Shown: positions 1-7,912, numbered from the stretch's first letter. The stretch: DNA of 8,237 bases from an uncultured Thermomicrobiales bacterium (GCA_902806395.1 CADCWH010000045.1:1-8237); one strand, 5' to 3'. Notes: generated from the sequence alone by a model not told the origin. Numbers and translations are program-made.

Positions 1-77
1 CACCCCAGTCTCCCCGAGGGTCGCCATGTCAGTCGCCGGGTGCGCCGGTGAGCCGGACGCGAATATCGGCCGGCACG

Positions 78-1007
78 TTAACCCGCCCGGGGTGGCACGG
101 GACGACTCGGAACGGCGGCCGCGGCATCACGGTCCGCGCGCTCCTCTGAAGCGGCCCAGCGCAGGAAGATCACGGTGATCAGGAGCAAGTAGATCGTGTT
201 GCCGCCGACCCACATCAGCAGCCCGGCGATCTCCTGGTCGGTCGCGACGCTCAGGCCCCACAGGCGACGCGGGGCGTCACCGTAGCTCGGGTAGAGTCCC
301 GGGTCGGCCATCGTGATCACCGCGCCGACGATGCCGGTCGGGATAGTCGAGGCAAACAGGTAGAGACACTGCATCGGTGGCGACAGCTTCGGCCAGGGGG
401 CGTAGGAACCGCACAGCGGCCACCAGGCCAGGAGGCCGGTCAGCAGGTACGCCTGGTGTTCCAGGATGTGCAGCGGTTCCGACCGCAATGCGCCGACGTA
501 CAGGGGTGGGAGGTGCCAGGCGGCGACCGCGAGTCCGGCGAGGACCAGACTGGCCACCGGGCGGGTGAGGATGAAGCCGACCGATCCGAGGACCGGCACC
601 CGCCGGACAACCGCGCCGATCATCCAGCCCGGGATGCCGAGCAGCAGCAACGGCGGCACCAGCAGCGTCAAGATCAGGTGCTGGACCATGTGGGCACTGA
701 GCAGGAAATACTGCGACCAGTCATCGATCGGGGGACCGAGCGCGATCAGCAGCGCCAGGCAGCCGGAGAGGAAGGCGACGACCTGGCCCGGCCGGACCGC
801 GCGCGCGTGATCGTCCGTCGCGGCGTCCGTCCCGGACCCGGGGCGGATCGGCCCGATCCAAAGCAGGTATCCGGTGATCAGGACGAAAACGGTGACGAGG
901 ACGGACGCTTCCGGGCGCCAGTGTGAAGCCCAGGCGCCGTCCGGCGGTGATCCGGCGACGTGGAGTGGCGGCAGGAACACGGAAAGCGACGCGAATGCGG
1001 AACCCAT
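78..1007 (-). CDS. ctaG: CtaG, caa3-type cytochrome c oxidase assembly factor
   Basis: A 309-residue polytopic membrane protein of the caa3_CtaG family. In Bacillus this family is required to form active caa3 oxidase, probably at the copper or assembly stage; it is unrelated to Cox11, which is sometimes also called CtaG. About seven membrane segments are visible, near residues 35-52, 77-92, 110-130, 147-165, 185-199, 213-233 and 258-283. Family hallmarks are SAHMVQH (104-110), WHLPPLY (164-170), LEHQAYLLTG (182-191) and DQEIAGLLMWVGG (257-269). The conserved His and Met residues are plausible metal ligands, which is inference. The ATG lies 21 bases after the ctaF stop, with a GAAGGG Shine-Dalgarno-like stretch upstream. 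It is the last recognisable gene of the operon. The C-terminal tail from about 284 is charged, Ala/Pro-rich and probably disordered. The family call is firm; the molecular role is less so. Confidence 0.93.
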   Translation of the reverse strand: MGSAFASLSVFLPPLHVAGSPPDGAWASHWRPEASVLVTVFVLITGYLLWIGPIRPGSGTDAATDDHARAVRPGQVVAFLSGCLALLIALGPPIDDWSQYFLLSAHMVQHLILTLLVPPLLLLGIPGWMIGAVVRRVPVLGSVGFILTRPVASLVLAGLAVAAWHLPPLYVGALRSEPLHILEHQAYLLTGLLAWWPLCGSYAPWPKLSPPMQCLYLFASTIPTGIVGAVITMADPGLYPSYGDAPRRLWGLSVATDQEIAGLLMWVGGNTIYLLLITVIFLRWAASEERADRDAAAAVPSRPVPPRAG

Positions 1008-1028
1008 CGGGGACCAGACCCTTCGGGA

Positions 1029-1439
1029 CTACTCGGTCTCCGAGGCCGGGGCGGCCACCTCGACGAGGTCCAACTCGTAGTCGTTGTAATCGAACATGAG
1101 GGCCAACGCGATCACGACCGAGGCGGCGATGACGAGCCCGGTGACGAAGATCGCGGTGAGTTTCCTGTCGTCGAACTTGAGGTGCATGAAGTAGCCGACG
1201 ACAGCGACGAACTTGCCGACCGACAGGGCGACCAAGGCCGGAACCAAGATGCCCGAGAGGACATCGATGTAGTAGATCGCCACCTCGATGGCGGTGACCA
1301 CTGCCAGGATGAGGGCGACCCGGATATAGGTCGATTCTCCGGGATGACCCTCGTGGCCGTCCACCAGGTGGTCCGTGCCGGGTTGGCTCCCGGGGCCGTG
1401 GCTGTACCCGTCGTCACCGTGGCTGACCGACTGCGCCAT
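1029..1439 (-). CDS. ctaF: Cytochrome c oxidase subunit IV (bacterial COX4_pro / CyoD-like)
   Basis: A 136-residue small subunit of the heme-copper oxidase, thought to stabilise the CuB site of subunit I rather than carry a cofactor. Three membrane helices are visible at about 38-58, 61-85 and 92-117. The conserved core is GKFVAVVGYFMHLKFDDRK (75-93), typical of the bacterial subunit IV / CyoD family; the C-terminal helix ends in an acidic tail. The ATG is supported by GGGAGAGGA (1448-1456, read on the minus strand) with 8-base spacing. The first 35 residues are unusual, being hydrophilic and rich in Gly and His (H7, H14, H24, H29, H32). Subunit III, encoded just upstream, has a similar His-rich start. 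It lies 79 bases after ctaE and 21 before ctaG. The symbol follows the Bacillus naming, where the gene has the same place in the operon. Confidence 0.9.
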   Translation of the reverse strand: MAQSVSHGDDGYSHGPGSQPGTDHLVDGHEGHPGESTYIRVALILAVVTAIEVAIYYIDVLSGILVPALVALSVGKFVAVVGYFMHLKFDDRKLTAIFVTGLVIAASVVIALALMFDYNDYELDLVEVAAPASETE

Positions 1440-1518
1440 GCTCGCTGTCCTCTCCCATTCCCGCGGCGGGCCAGTGACCCGGCCGGCACCGCTTCTGGTT
1501 CGCCACCGGAGCTACCCG

Positions 1519-2265
<747 letters not shown>

Positions 2266-2272
2266 GTTCGCG

Positions 2273-2278
2273 TCCTCC
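2273..2278 (-). promoter_or_regulatory. Ribosome binding site fixing the GTG start of ctaE
   Basis: GGAGGA on the minus strand lies 7 bases before the GTG at 2265. No in-frame ATG is better placed, so this site decides the start codon. Confidence 0.8.
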
Positions 2279-2327
2279 AGTGTCCGTCGTGGGCCGGTGC
2301 TGGCCCGATGCGGCGAGGTTCCGTGAT

Positions 2328-2378
2328 CCCCGCGAACGCTCGCGGGGGCGGCCGATCCGCGCCCGGGCGCGGTGATCG
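2328..2378 (-). promoter_or_regulatory. Two adjacent GC-rich hairpins between ctaD and ctaE
   Basis: Two inverted repeats sit in the 121-base gap just after the ctaD stop. The first met by transcription spans 2378-2353. Its core is a 16-base perfect palindrome (2357-2372, CCGCGCCCGGGCGCGG), extended outward by CGATC-type arms with a 2-base bulge. The second is at 2347-2328, a perfect 8-bp stem (CCCCGCGA/TCGCGGGG) around a 4-base loop. Neither is followed by a T-run on the minus strand, so a full intrinsic terminator is unlikely. They could protect or process the mRNA, or attenuate it and so set subunit I above subunits III and IV. That function is inference; the pairing is directly visible. 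Confidence 0.45.
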
Positions 2379-2386
2379 AGGCTGGT

Positions 2387-4402
2387 CTAACTCGCCGGCT
2401 CCAGCGACCAACCGTAGATGCCGACCAACAGGACGACCACGCCGCCTAGGGTCAGGAGCGGCAGCTCGATCGTGCCGACCGGGACGCGCGGCTGGCTGAA
2501 GAGCAAGCCCATCGCGCTGAAGAAGAGTCCAACGGCCGCGACGAACGGGTAGATCGACGGGTTTGGCAGATGGATGTCGTGCTGGTCCCCGGCCGCGAGG
2601 CGGTTCCGCGCTTCCTCCGCGGGATTTTCGTCCGGCACCTGACCCGCGGCGATCGTCTTACCCGCGATGTCGAACTCCACGACCGCTTCGTCGGCGTGGG
2701 TATGACCCTCTTCTGCGCCGTACTTGTCGGCCCAGAGCTGATCACGGTGATTGATGATCGGGATCTCGCGGAAGTTGTAGACCGGCGGCGGCGACGAGAT
2801 GCTCCACTCCAGCGTCGCCCCGTCCCACGGGTCGTCACCGGCGGGCTTACCGTGCTGCAGGCTCTTTGCGACGTTCCACATGAAGATCAGGAAACTGGCC
2901 CCGAGCATGAAGGCGCCCGAGGACACGATGATGTTCCAGAAGCCCCAGCCGGAGCCGTCGCCATAGGAGGAGTACCGGCGCGGCATCCCCTCCAGGCCCA
3001 GGAAGTGCATCGGAAAGAAGGCCAGGTTGAACGAGGCGAAGGTGACCCAGAAGTGGATCTTACCGATCCCCTCGTCCAGCATCTTGCCGGTGAACTTCGG
3101 GAACCAGTAGTAGATACCCGCCAGTAGGGCGAAGATGCTGCCGCCGAACAGGACGTAGTGGAAGTGGGCGACGACGAAGTAGGAGTCGTTGTGCTGGGTA
3201 TCGACCGGCGGCGAGGCGTGCATGACGCCGGAGATGCCGCCGATGGTGAATTGGGAGACGAGGCCGACGGCGAACAACATCGGCGTCGTGAAGCGGAGTT
3301 GCCCACCCCACATCGTGCCGATCCAGTTGAAGATCTTCACCCCAGTCGGGATGGCGATCAGCATCGTGGTGGCCGAGAAGACGGCGTTGGGGGTCGGACC
3401 CAAGCCGGTGGTGAACATGTGGTGGACCCAGACGCCGAAGCCCAGGAAGGCGATCGCGGCGATCGCATAGGCCATCACGGCGTAGCCGAAGAGCGGCTTG
3501 CGGGCGAAGACCGGGATGATCTCGGAGACGATGCCGAAGGCGGGCAGGATCAGGATGTAGACCTCGGGATGCCCGAAGACCCAGAAGAGATGTTGCCAGA
3601 GCAGCGGGTCACCGCCGGTGAAGACGAGTTGACCGGCTTCGTTGAGCGTCGAGGGGATGTAGAAGTGGGTGCCGGCGAAGCGGTCCATGCTCAGCAGGAT
3701 CAGGGCGACGGTGATGGCCGGGAAGGCCAACACGATCAGGATCGAGGTGATCAGGGTGCCCCAGCAGAAGATCGGCATCCGGAACAGGGTCATCCCTGGC
3801 GCCCGCATGTTGAGGATCGTCACCAGGAAGTTGAACGAGGCGGCCAGGGACGCGACGCCGAGGACCTGCAGACCGAGGGCCCAGAAGTCGACGTTACGGT
3901 TCGGGCTGTACAGGTCATTGGTCAGCGGGGCGTAGCCATACCAACCCTGGTTCGGCGCCTCACCGGACAGCCAGCTCAGGTTGAGGATCAAGCCACCCGC
4001 GGCGAAGGTCCAGAAGCTGAAGGCGTTCAGCCGCGGGAACGCGACGTCGCGGGCCCCGATCTGGAGGGGGATCAGGTAGTTGAAGAAGGCGGAGCTGAGC
4101 GGCATGATCGCCAGGAAGATCATGGTCGTGCCATGCATCGTGAAGAGTTGGTTGTAGGTCTCCTGGCTGACGAGACCGTTCTCGGGACGAGCGAGTTGGA
4201 CCCGCATGATCATGGCGTCGAGGCCGCCGAGCATCAGGTACAGGAACGCGGTCACGCCGTAGAGGATGCCGATCCGCTTGTGGTCGACGGTGGTCAGCCA
4301 GCTCCACAGGACAGCCAACTTGGATTGCTTGTCAGCGACGGGACTGACGACGGCCTGGCCCGTTGCCACCCCCTGCGTTTGTGGCCGTGCGACTGATGCC
4401 AT
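2387..4402 (-). CDS. ctaD: Cytochrome c oxidase subunit I, A1-type catalytic subunit
   Basis: The 671-residue catalytic subunit, which reduces oxygen at the heme a3/CuB centre and pumps protons across the cytoplasmic membrane. All metal ligands are visible: H90 (FTMHGT) and H415 for heme a, H413 (AHFHYV) for heme a3, and H278 with H327/H328 (GHPEVY, VHHMFT) for CuB. Y282 is the tyrosine that cross-links to H278. Proton-path residues of the A1 family are present: D119 and N126 in the D channel, E280 at its end, and K355 (PTGVKIFNW) in the K channel. The usual twelve-helix core ends near 515, with the conserved WSISSPPPVYNF segment at 533-544. A charged linker with HTHADE follows, then two more helices (about 617-637 and 645-666), as in Bacillus-type caa3 enzymes. 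The ATG is backed by GGAAGGGAG, 8 bases upstream. The function call is essentially certain. Confidence 0.98.
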   Translation of the reverse strand: MASVARPQTQGVATGQAVVSPVADKQSKLAVLWSWLTTVDHKRIGILYGVTAFLYLMLGGLDAMIMRVQLARPENGLVSQETYNQLFTMHGTTMIFLAIMPLSSAFFNYLIPLQIGARDVAFPRLNAFSFWTFAAGGLILNLSWLSGEAPNQGWYGYAPLTNDLYSPNRNVDFWALGLQVLGVASLAASFNFLVTILNMRAPGMTLFRMPIFCWGTLITSILIVLAFPAITVALILLSMDRFAGTHFYIPSTLNEAGQLVFTGGDPLLWQHLFWVFGHPEVYILILPAFGIVSEIIPVFARKPLFGYAVMAYAIAAIAFLGFGVWVHHMFTTGLGPTPNAVFSATTMLIAIPTGVKIFNWIGTMWGGQLRFTTPMLFAVGLVSQFTIGGISGVMHASPPVDTQHNDSYFVVAHFHYVLFGGSIFALLAGIYYWFPKFTGKMLDEGIGKIHFWVTFASFNLAFFPMHFLGLEGMPRRYSSYGDGSGWGFWNIIVSSGAFMLGASFLIFMWNVAKSLQHGKPAGDDPWDGATLEWSISSPPPVYNFREIPIINHRDQLWADKYGAEEGHTHADEAVVEFDIAGKTIAAGQVPDENPAEEARNRLAAGDQHDIHLPNPSIYPFVAAVGLFFSAMGLLFSQPRVPVGTIELPLLTLGGVVVLLVGIYGWSLEPAS

Positions 4403-4468
4403 CCCCGTTGCTCCCTTCCCCGTCCGGTCTCGGTCGCCGCTGGCGGGCGGCGGTGGTCCTAGCTGGCG

Positions 4469-4657
4469 TTAGCTGGCATTGGCGAAATAGATGATCGCGA
4501 TCAGACCGACGAGGAAGAGCGCGATCACGGCAAAGAACAACCTGGCCTGCATCCCGATGTAGGTCTTGCCCTCGCCAGTCGTTCCCTCACCCCGTTCCGG
4601 CGCGGCATTGACCGCCTCTTCGAGGCTCTCGGGCCGGTCACGCCTTGGGTCGGTCAT
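4469..4657 (-). CDS. Small single-helix membrane protein of the caa3 operon, unknown function
   Basis: A 62-residue protein whose ATG overlaps the ctaC stop as ATGA (4654-4657), the usual sign of translational coupling; ctaD follows 66 bases later. The N-terminal 34 residues are hydrophilic, Glu/Arg/Gly-rich and probably cytoplasmic. One membrane helix follows at about 39-59 (MQARLFFAVIALFLVGLIAI begins at residue 36), with only a few residues after it. No Cys or His is present, so a cofactor role is unlikely. I recognise no named family. Its place between subunits II and I suggests a small accessory subunit or assembly helper, comparable in size to single-helix subunits of other oxidases; this rests on context. 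Coding status is supported by the overlap, the clean helix and the operon position. Confidence 0.72.
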   Translation of the reverse strand: MTDPRRDRPESLEEAVNAAPERGEGTTGEGKTYIGMQARLFFAVIALFLVGLIAIIYFANAS

Positions 4658-5859
4658 GAACCACTCTCCATGGCCACGGGTGTCCCGAGCGGCGCCCCGC
4701 CGTCCTCGGGGCAGCCACCCTCGGGCTTGAGACTCGAGAGGTAGGCGACTAACTCATTGATCTGCTCGGGGGTCAGGGTGTCGTCCTTGATGACGGTGGA
4801 CATGTAGTTGCCTTCCTTGATCTCCCCGGGCCGGTCGAGCCAGGTATAGAGATTCTCCTCGTTATTCACCAGTAATCCGGCGGCGATGATGTCCCGGCAC
4901 CCGAATAAGGTCAGGTTCGGTCCCGCGCCGATGCTGAGCGGATGCGCCCCAAGTCCTATCTGGGCGACCATCGCGTTGGTCCCGTTGACGCTGTGACAGA
5001 GGATACAGGCACCGAAGACCGCAGGTGCCTCGGTCACGTCCGTGGTGGAGGGGTCAGCGTCGAAGGCCGGAGGAGAGTTCCAGGCCTGGACCCAGGCGTC
5101 GAACGCGGACTCCTCGACCACGTCGATCTCGAACCGCATCCAGGCATGGGAGACGCCGCAGAACTCGGCACACTCGCCGTAGTAGTCCCCGGTCTCGCGG
5201 GGAGTGAAGGCCAGCTCGTTGATGTGACCGGGGATTATGTCCAACTTGCCGGCCAATTGGGGCACCCAGAACGAGTGGATCACGTTGTTGGAGTGCAACC
5301 GGAACTGAACCTCGCGACCGACCGGCAGCACGAGCTCGTTCGCGGTCACCAGTGGGCTCCCGTCGGCGGCCATGCCCTGAATGTGGATCTCCCACCACCA
5401 CTGCTTACCGTAGACATCGACGACGATCTCGCCCTCCTGGGCCTCGGCGTCGGACTCGTACATCACCTGGATGGTCGGGATCAGGATCACCAACAGGACC
5501 AGGGCCGGGATAATGGTCCAGGCGATCTCCAGGGTCCGGTTGCCGTGGACTTGAGGCGGGCGCTCGGTGACGTTGGAGCGACGACGGTAGCGAAGGGCGG
5601 TGTAGACGATCAGGGCTTGGACGCCGATGAAGACGATAGCGGCCATATAGAAGATCAGCTTATACAGGCCTTGGATATCGTCAGCGGACCCCGAGGCCGG
5701 GTCGATCGTCGAGTAGGGCGTCCCGATCCCGTCCTCGCCGGTGATGATGGCGGCGATCACGATAGCGAGAGAGGCGCCGATCAGCGCGGCGAGGATGGTC
5801 AACCGACGTCGCGACTTGCCACGCTCGACCCGTCGTTCGTCCCGCGTCGCGTCGACCAT
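4654..5859 (-). CDS. ctaC: Cytochrome c oxidase subunit II with fused cytochrome c domain
   Basis: A 401-residue subunit II of caa3 type, the electron entry point. A basic N-terminus precedes a first hydrophobic segment (20-40; signal peptide or anchor, no lipobox Cys seen). A two-helix membrane hairpin follows (about 68-88 and 110-131), then the external CuA cupredoxin domain. CuA ligands are H195 (VIHSFWVP) and C230, E232, C234, H238 and M241 in GECAEFCGVSHAWM. The aromatic patch KQWWWEI (152-158) precedes them. The C-terminal domain (about 278-378) is a class I cytochrome c with heme motif CILCH (285-289) and likely distal ligand M353 (NYMST). Two extra Cys, C321 and C383, could pair. The frame stays open to a GTG at 5898, but I prefer the ATG at 5859: GGGGAGG lies 4 bases upstream and the protein then begins with a normal basic signal region. 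First gene of the operon. Confidence 0.96.
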   Translation of the reverse strand: MVDATRDERRVERGKSRRRLTILAALIGASLAIVIAAIITGEDGIGTPYSTIDPASGSADDIQGLYKLIFYMAAIVFIGVQALIVYTALRYRRRSNVTERPPQVHGNRTLEIAWTIIPALVLLVILIPTIQVMYESDAEAQEGEIVVDVYGKQWWWEIHIQGMAADGSPLVTANELVLPVGREVQFRLHSNNVIHSFWVPQLAGKLDIIPGHINELAFTPRETGDYYGECAEFCGVSHAWMRFEIDVVEESAFDAWVQAWNSPPAFDADPSTTDVTEAPAVFGACILCHSVNGTNAMVAQIGLGAHPLSIGAGPNLTLFGCRDIIAAGLLVNNEENLYTWLDRPGEIKEGNYMSTVIKDDTLTPEQINELVAYLSSLKPEGGCPEDGGAPLGTPVAMESGS

Positions 5860-6204
5860 GCTGCCTCCCCATGGACCGGACGCGACCGCCCGGCTCACCG
5901 GCTACTGTCGAAGAGCTGTCCTGGCGAACCCGGCGGCCCCACGGCCAGACGAGTCCACCCGCGATGGCGCCCGCACACGTCCATTCCGGGGCCAGCGATG
6001 ATTGGCCCGCGTGGCCGTCTCGTGGCGCAATCTTCTACCCCAGCGCGGGGTCCGGTCAAGCGGGCCCGTCCGGCCTTCCGGCATCAGGACCCGACAGGGC
6101 CGGGGACCCGGCCGCGCCCCCTCCACCGACCCGGTCTGGACCTCCCGAGCGGCGGTGTCGACCCCGTCCGCGCCGCACGGCACGTCGGTCCGGAGCCAGC
6201 GAGT
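5860..6204. other. 345-base gene-free stretch upstream of the oxidase operon
   Basis: This gap separates the end of the phosphotriesterase-like gene from ctaC. Open frames on both strands are arginine/proline-rich, lack recognisable motifs and look like GC-rich shadows. It holds a candidate minus-strand promoter (6032-6059), the ctaC ribosome binding site (5864-5870) and a compact inverted repeat GGCCGG-GGAC-CCGGCC at 6098-6113. That repeat has no T-run on either side, so it is not a convincing terminator for the upstream gene. Confidence 0.6.
6032..6059 (-). promoter_or_regulatory. Candidate sigma-70-type promoter for the oxidase operon
   Basis: On the minus strand TTGACC (6059-6054) is followed after 16 bases by TAGAAG (6037-6032), matching 5/6 and 4/6 of the housekeeping consensus. 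Transcription would start near 6025, giving a leader of about 165 bases before the ctaC ATG. A small inverted repeat, ACCCC-AGCGC-GGGGT (6037-6051), sits inside the spacer and touches the -10 box, a position suited to a regulator. It is the best match I saw in the gap, but the evidence is sequence resemblance only. Confidence 0.4.
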
Positions 6205-7122
6205 TCAGCGGGCGAAGGCGGCGAACGGATTATCGCGCACCAGTCCATCCACCGTGCACCCACCGACCCCGCTGGCCCGCAGGCGATCGAGAAAGACCGT
6301 CGGTAGGTGGTCGTACGGACGCGGCGTTCCCCCGCCCGGCTGGGCCGGATCGTACCATCCCAGGTCCTGGCTGAGGAGGAGTCGGTGCCCCACGCCCGCG
6401 TCCAGGGCGGCGCGGACCATGGTCACATAGCGGTCGTCCTCCGCGGGGTCACCGATGCCGTCGTACTCGATCCAGACACCCGCCCGGGCAAGCTCGTGGT
6501 GGGAGGCGATGTCCGGATCCTGCTGGGCGTGGATCCAGACGAAGCGGTCGGGCGGGCAGCCCTCGCCCGCGAGGATCGAGAGCTGGTCGCGAACGACCCA
6601 GGCCCGTACCGTGTGGCTGCCGATGGTGGCGCCGGTGCGGACCGAGGCCCGGGCGGCTGCCCGGAGGATCGTCGCCTCGATCGGTGTGATCCCGTCGTCC
6701 CCGGTGCTGACCTTGATCCACCCCGCCAGTACGCCGGTATCCTCGATCCCGTCCTCGATCTCGTCCACCATCCACTCCGTCAGGTCGTCCACGCTGGCCG
6801 CCCGGGCCCAGGGGGTCACCCACGGTTCGCGGTAGACGCCGGTCGGGGCGACCAGGGGTAACCCGGTCGCCCGCGAGACGGCGAGCAGGATGTCGACCCG
6901 GCGACCGACCCCCACGGTGCTCGGCTCGACGATGGCCGTCACTCCAGCCGCCTGGGCCGCGGCGATCGGGCCGGACATCAGCCGGACGACATCGGCAGGA
7001 TCGGCCTGGGCATAGCCCGGCTGGTCGTGGGTCCGCAGGTCGACGAAGACGTGCTCGTGGGGCAGGATCAGCCCCAGTTCGTCACGCCGCTTCGGTCCGA
7101 GAGTGGTCTGGAGATGGAGCAC
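6205..7122 (-). CDS. Phosphotriesterase-family metal-dependent hydrolase
   Basis: A 305-residue TIM-barrel amidohydrolase of the phosphotriesterase (PTE/PHP/lactonase-like) family, expected to be cytoplasmic with a two-metal site. Numbering from the GTG at 7122, the metal-site residues are all visible: H22 and H24 (LPHEH), bridging lysine K137 (GWIKVSTG), H170 (IGSHT), H198 (WIHAQQD) and D253 (LSQDLGW). The family opening TTLGP near the N-terminus and the closing DNPFAAFA are also present. The frame is open up to 7311 with an ATG at 7140, but AGGAG lies 8 bases before the GTG at 7122 and the protein then begins in the usual family place, so I chose it. Substrate is unknown: family members act on lactones, phosphotriesters or other esters, and close homologues are often lactonases. 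It is divergent from the Nudix gene and lies 345 bases upstream of ctaC on the same strand. Confidence 0.87.
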   Translation of the reverse strand: MLHLQTTLGPKRRDELGLILPHEHVFVDLRTHDQPGYAQADPADVVRLMSGPIAAAQAAGVTAIVEPSTVGVGRRVDILLAVSRATGLPLVAPTGVYREPWVTPWARAASVDDLTEWMVDEIEDGIEDTGVLAGWIKVSTGDDGITPIEATILRAAARASVRTGATIGSHTVRAWVVRDQLSILAGEGCPPDRFVWIHAQQDPDIASHHELARAGVWIEYDGIGDPAEDDRYVTMVRAALDAGVGHRLLLSQDLGWYDPAQPGGGTPRPYDHLPTVFLDRLRASGVGGCTVDGLVRDNPFAAFAR

Positions 7123-7130
7123 GTCGGCGT

Positions 7131-7135
7131 CTCCT
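7131..7135 (-). promoter_or_regulatory. Ribosome binding site selecting the GTG start of the hydrolase
   Basis: AGGAG on the minus strand lies 8 bases before the GTG at 7122. The alternative ATG at 7140 has no comparable site and would place this one inside the gene. Confidence 0.65.
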
Positions 7136-7339
7136 CGCATCGCGTGGGCCAGCGCGGACTCACCGGCCAGGACGCCGCGACGCCGGCCCGGTGATACCCG
7201 GGGGTTTCCCAGGGCAACGCCGGCATGGTAAGGGCGGACGAAGCGCCAGTGACTGTCCGGCGAGTTCCGGGGATAGTACCGTGCGATTGCTCTCCGAGCG
7301 GGACCGGGCATGGCGGGTTGATGGCGGAGCGGACGGGAG

Positions 7340-7347
7340 AGAGGTGA
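7340..7347 (+). promoter_or_regulatory. Ribosome binding site selecting the GTG start of the Nudix gene
   Basis: AGAGGTGA differs at one base from the ideal GGAGGTGA; its GAGG core ends 5 bases before the GTG at 7350. A second in-frame GTG at 7344 falls inside this site and is less likely. ATG codons at 7310 and 7321 are out of frame. Confidence 0.6.
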
Positions 7348-7349
7348 GC

Positions 7350-7829
7350 GTGTCGAGCGGGCATCTGGATAGGGTCGGGGTCGGGGTGGCGGCGGTCGTG
7401 ATCCGCGAGGGAGCGGTGCTGCTGGTCCAGCGTCGCTTCCACGGCGGGGGGTCGTGGTCTACCCCGGGCGGCTACCTCGAACCTGGCGAGTCGCCGGAGG
7501 CGGCGGCAGTACGGGAGACGTTCGAGGAGACGGGCCTGGAGACGGTCGATCCGGTCGTGTCCGCGATCAGCAACGACATCCACCCCGATGGCAAGCACAA
7601 CGTCACCTTCTGGGTCACCGCCGCCCCCGCCCCGGACACCACCGAGGCGGACGCCCGGCTCGCGGACCCGGACGAGACGATGGCGGTTGGCTGGTTCCCG
7701 CTCGGGTCCCTTCCCGAGCCGATCTACCTCTCCTTCCAGAACTACCTCGACGGGGCGACCTTGACCATCACGGGACCGGGCACGTCGCCCCCCTGGCACC
7801 GATCCGGTCCCGACCAGCCGACCACCTGA
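7350..7829 (+). CDS. Nudix hydrolase (MutT-like)
   Basis: A 159-residue Nudix-fold hydrolase, cytoplasmic, cleaving a nucleoside diphosphate linked to another group with Mg2+. The Nudix box is complete: G41, five residues, E47, seven residues, then RETFEETGL (55-63), with E56, E59 and E60 as catalytic and metal-binding residues. The preceding strands ([19 protein letters not shown], 11-29) and [13 protein letters not shown] (35-47) fit the common NTP-pyrophosphohydrolase type. A tail from about residue 141 is Pro/Gly-rich and probably flexible. The substrate cannot be read from the sequence; cleaning of oxidised nucleotides and turnover of nucleotide sugars are both possible. The start was chosen as GTG from the ribosome binding site; the open frame extends further upstream but without motifs. 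It is divergent from the phosphotriesterase-like gene. Confidence 0.9.
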   Translation: MSSGHLDRVGVGVAAVVIREGAVLLVQRRFHGGGSWSTPGGYLEPGESPEAAAVRETFEETGLETVDPVVSAISNDIHPDGKHNVTFWVTAAPAPDTTEADARLADPDETMAVGWFPLGSLPEPIYLSFQNYLDGATLTITGPGTSPPWHRSGPDQPTT

Positions 7830-7878
7830 GTCGGTTCCCGCGGCCGACATGGCTCCTATCTCCCGACCCCTCGTCCCC

Positions 7879-7895
7879 TGGCACACCGTTTGCAT
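7879..7895 (+). promoter_or_regulatory. Near-consensus sigma-54-type (-24/-12) promoter motif
   Basis: TGGCAC (7879-7884) and TTGCAT (7890-7895) are separated by exactly 5 bases, giving the diagnostic GG-N10-GC spacing. The base before TGGCAC is C, also as in the consensus; the only consensus mismatches are the two bases after TGGCAC. Transcription would start near 7905, about 74 bases before the ATG of the following gene. No housekeeping -35/-10 pair of similar quality was seen between 7830 and 7978. It functions only if the organism has RpoN, which the window does not show. Confidence 0.5.
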
Positions 7896-7912
7896 CGATT
7901 TGGCGTATCGCA

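Larger units (their letters stand above)
7123..7349. other. Divergent intergenic region between the hydrolase and Nudix genes
   Basis: About 227 bases separate the two divergent start codons, so both promoters should lie here. I saw only weak candidates, for example TATCAC on the minus strand near 7190, and no strong -35/-10 pair. Frames running through it on both strands are Arg/Gly/Pro-rich extensions of the real genes and I treat them as non-coding. Confidence 0.5.

Noticed and set aside
1..27. A minus-strand ATG at 27 open to the window edge (begins MATLGETGV)
   Set aside because: Only nine codons are visible, with no ribosome binding site; it could be the next gene but cannot be supported.
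3158..4396. A 412-codon open frame on the plus strand opposite subunit I
   Set aside because: It is exactly antisense to a certain gene, is full of Asp/Glu/Gly/Arg with no motifs, and is the usual result of GC-rich codon bias; I saw no supporting ribosome binding site.
4461..4480. Two near-identical 10-base units AGCTGGCGTT/AGCTGGCATT at the end of the small gene
   Set aside because: Only two short imperfect copies straddling the stop codon; too little to call a repeat element.
6098..6113. GC-rich hairpin GGCCGG-GGAC-CCGGCC as a terminator for the hydrolase gene
   Set aside because: No T-run follows on the minus strand, and such short GC palindromes are common in this base composition.
4942..6306. 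A 454-codon open frame on the plus strand opposite ctaC and its upstream region
   Set aside because: Antisense to the CuA and cytochrome c domains, low-complexity composition and no recognisable domain.
7830..7848. Inverted repeat GTCGG...CCGAC right after the Nudix stop as a terminator
   Set aside because: The stem is only 5 bp (6 with a wobble), the loop is long and no T-run follows.
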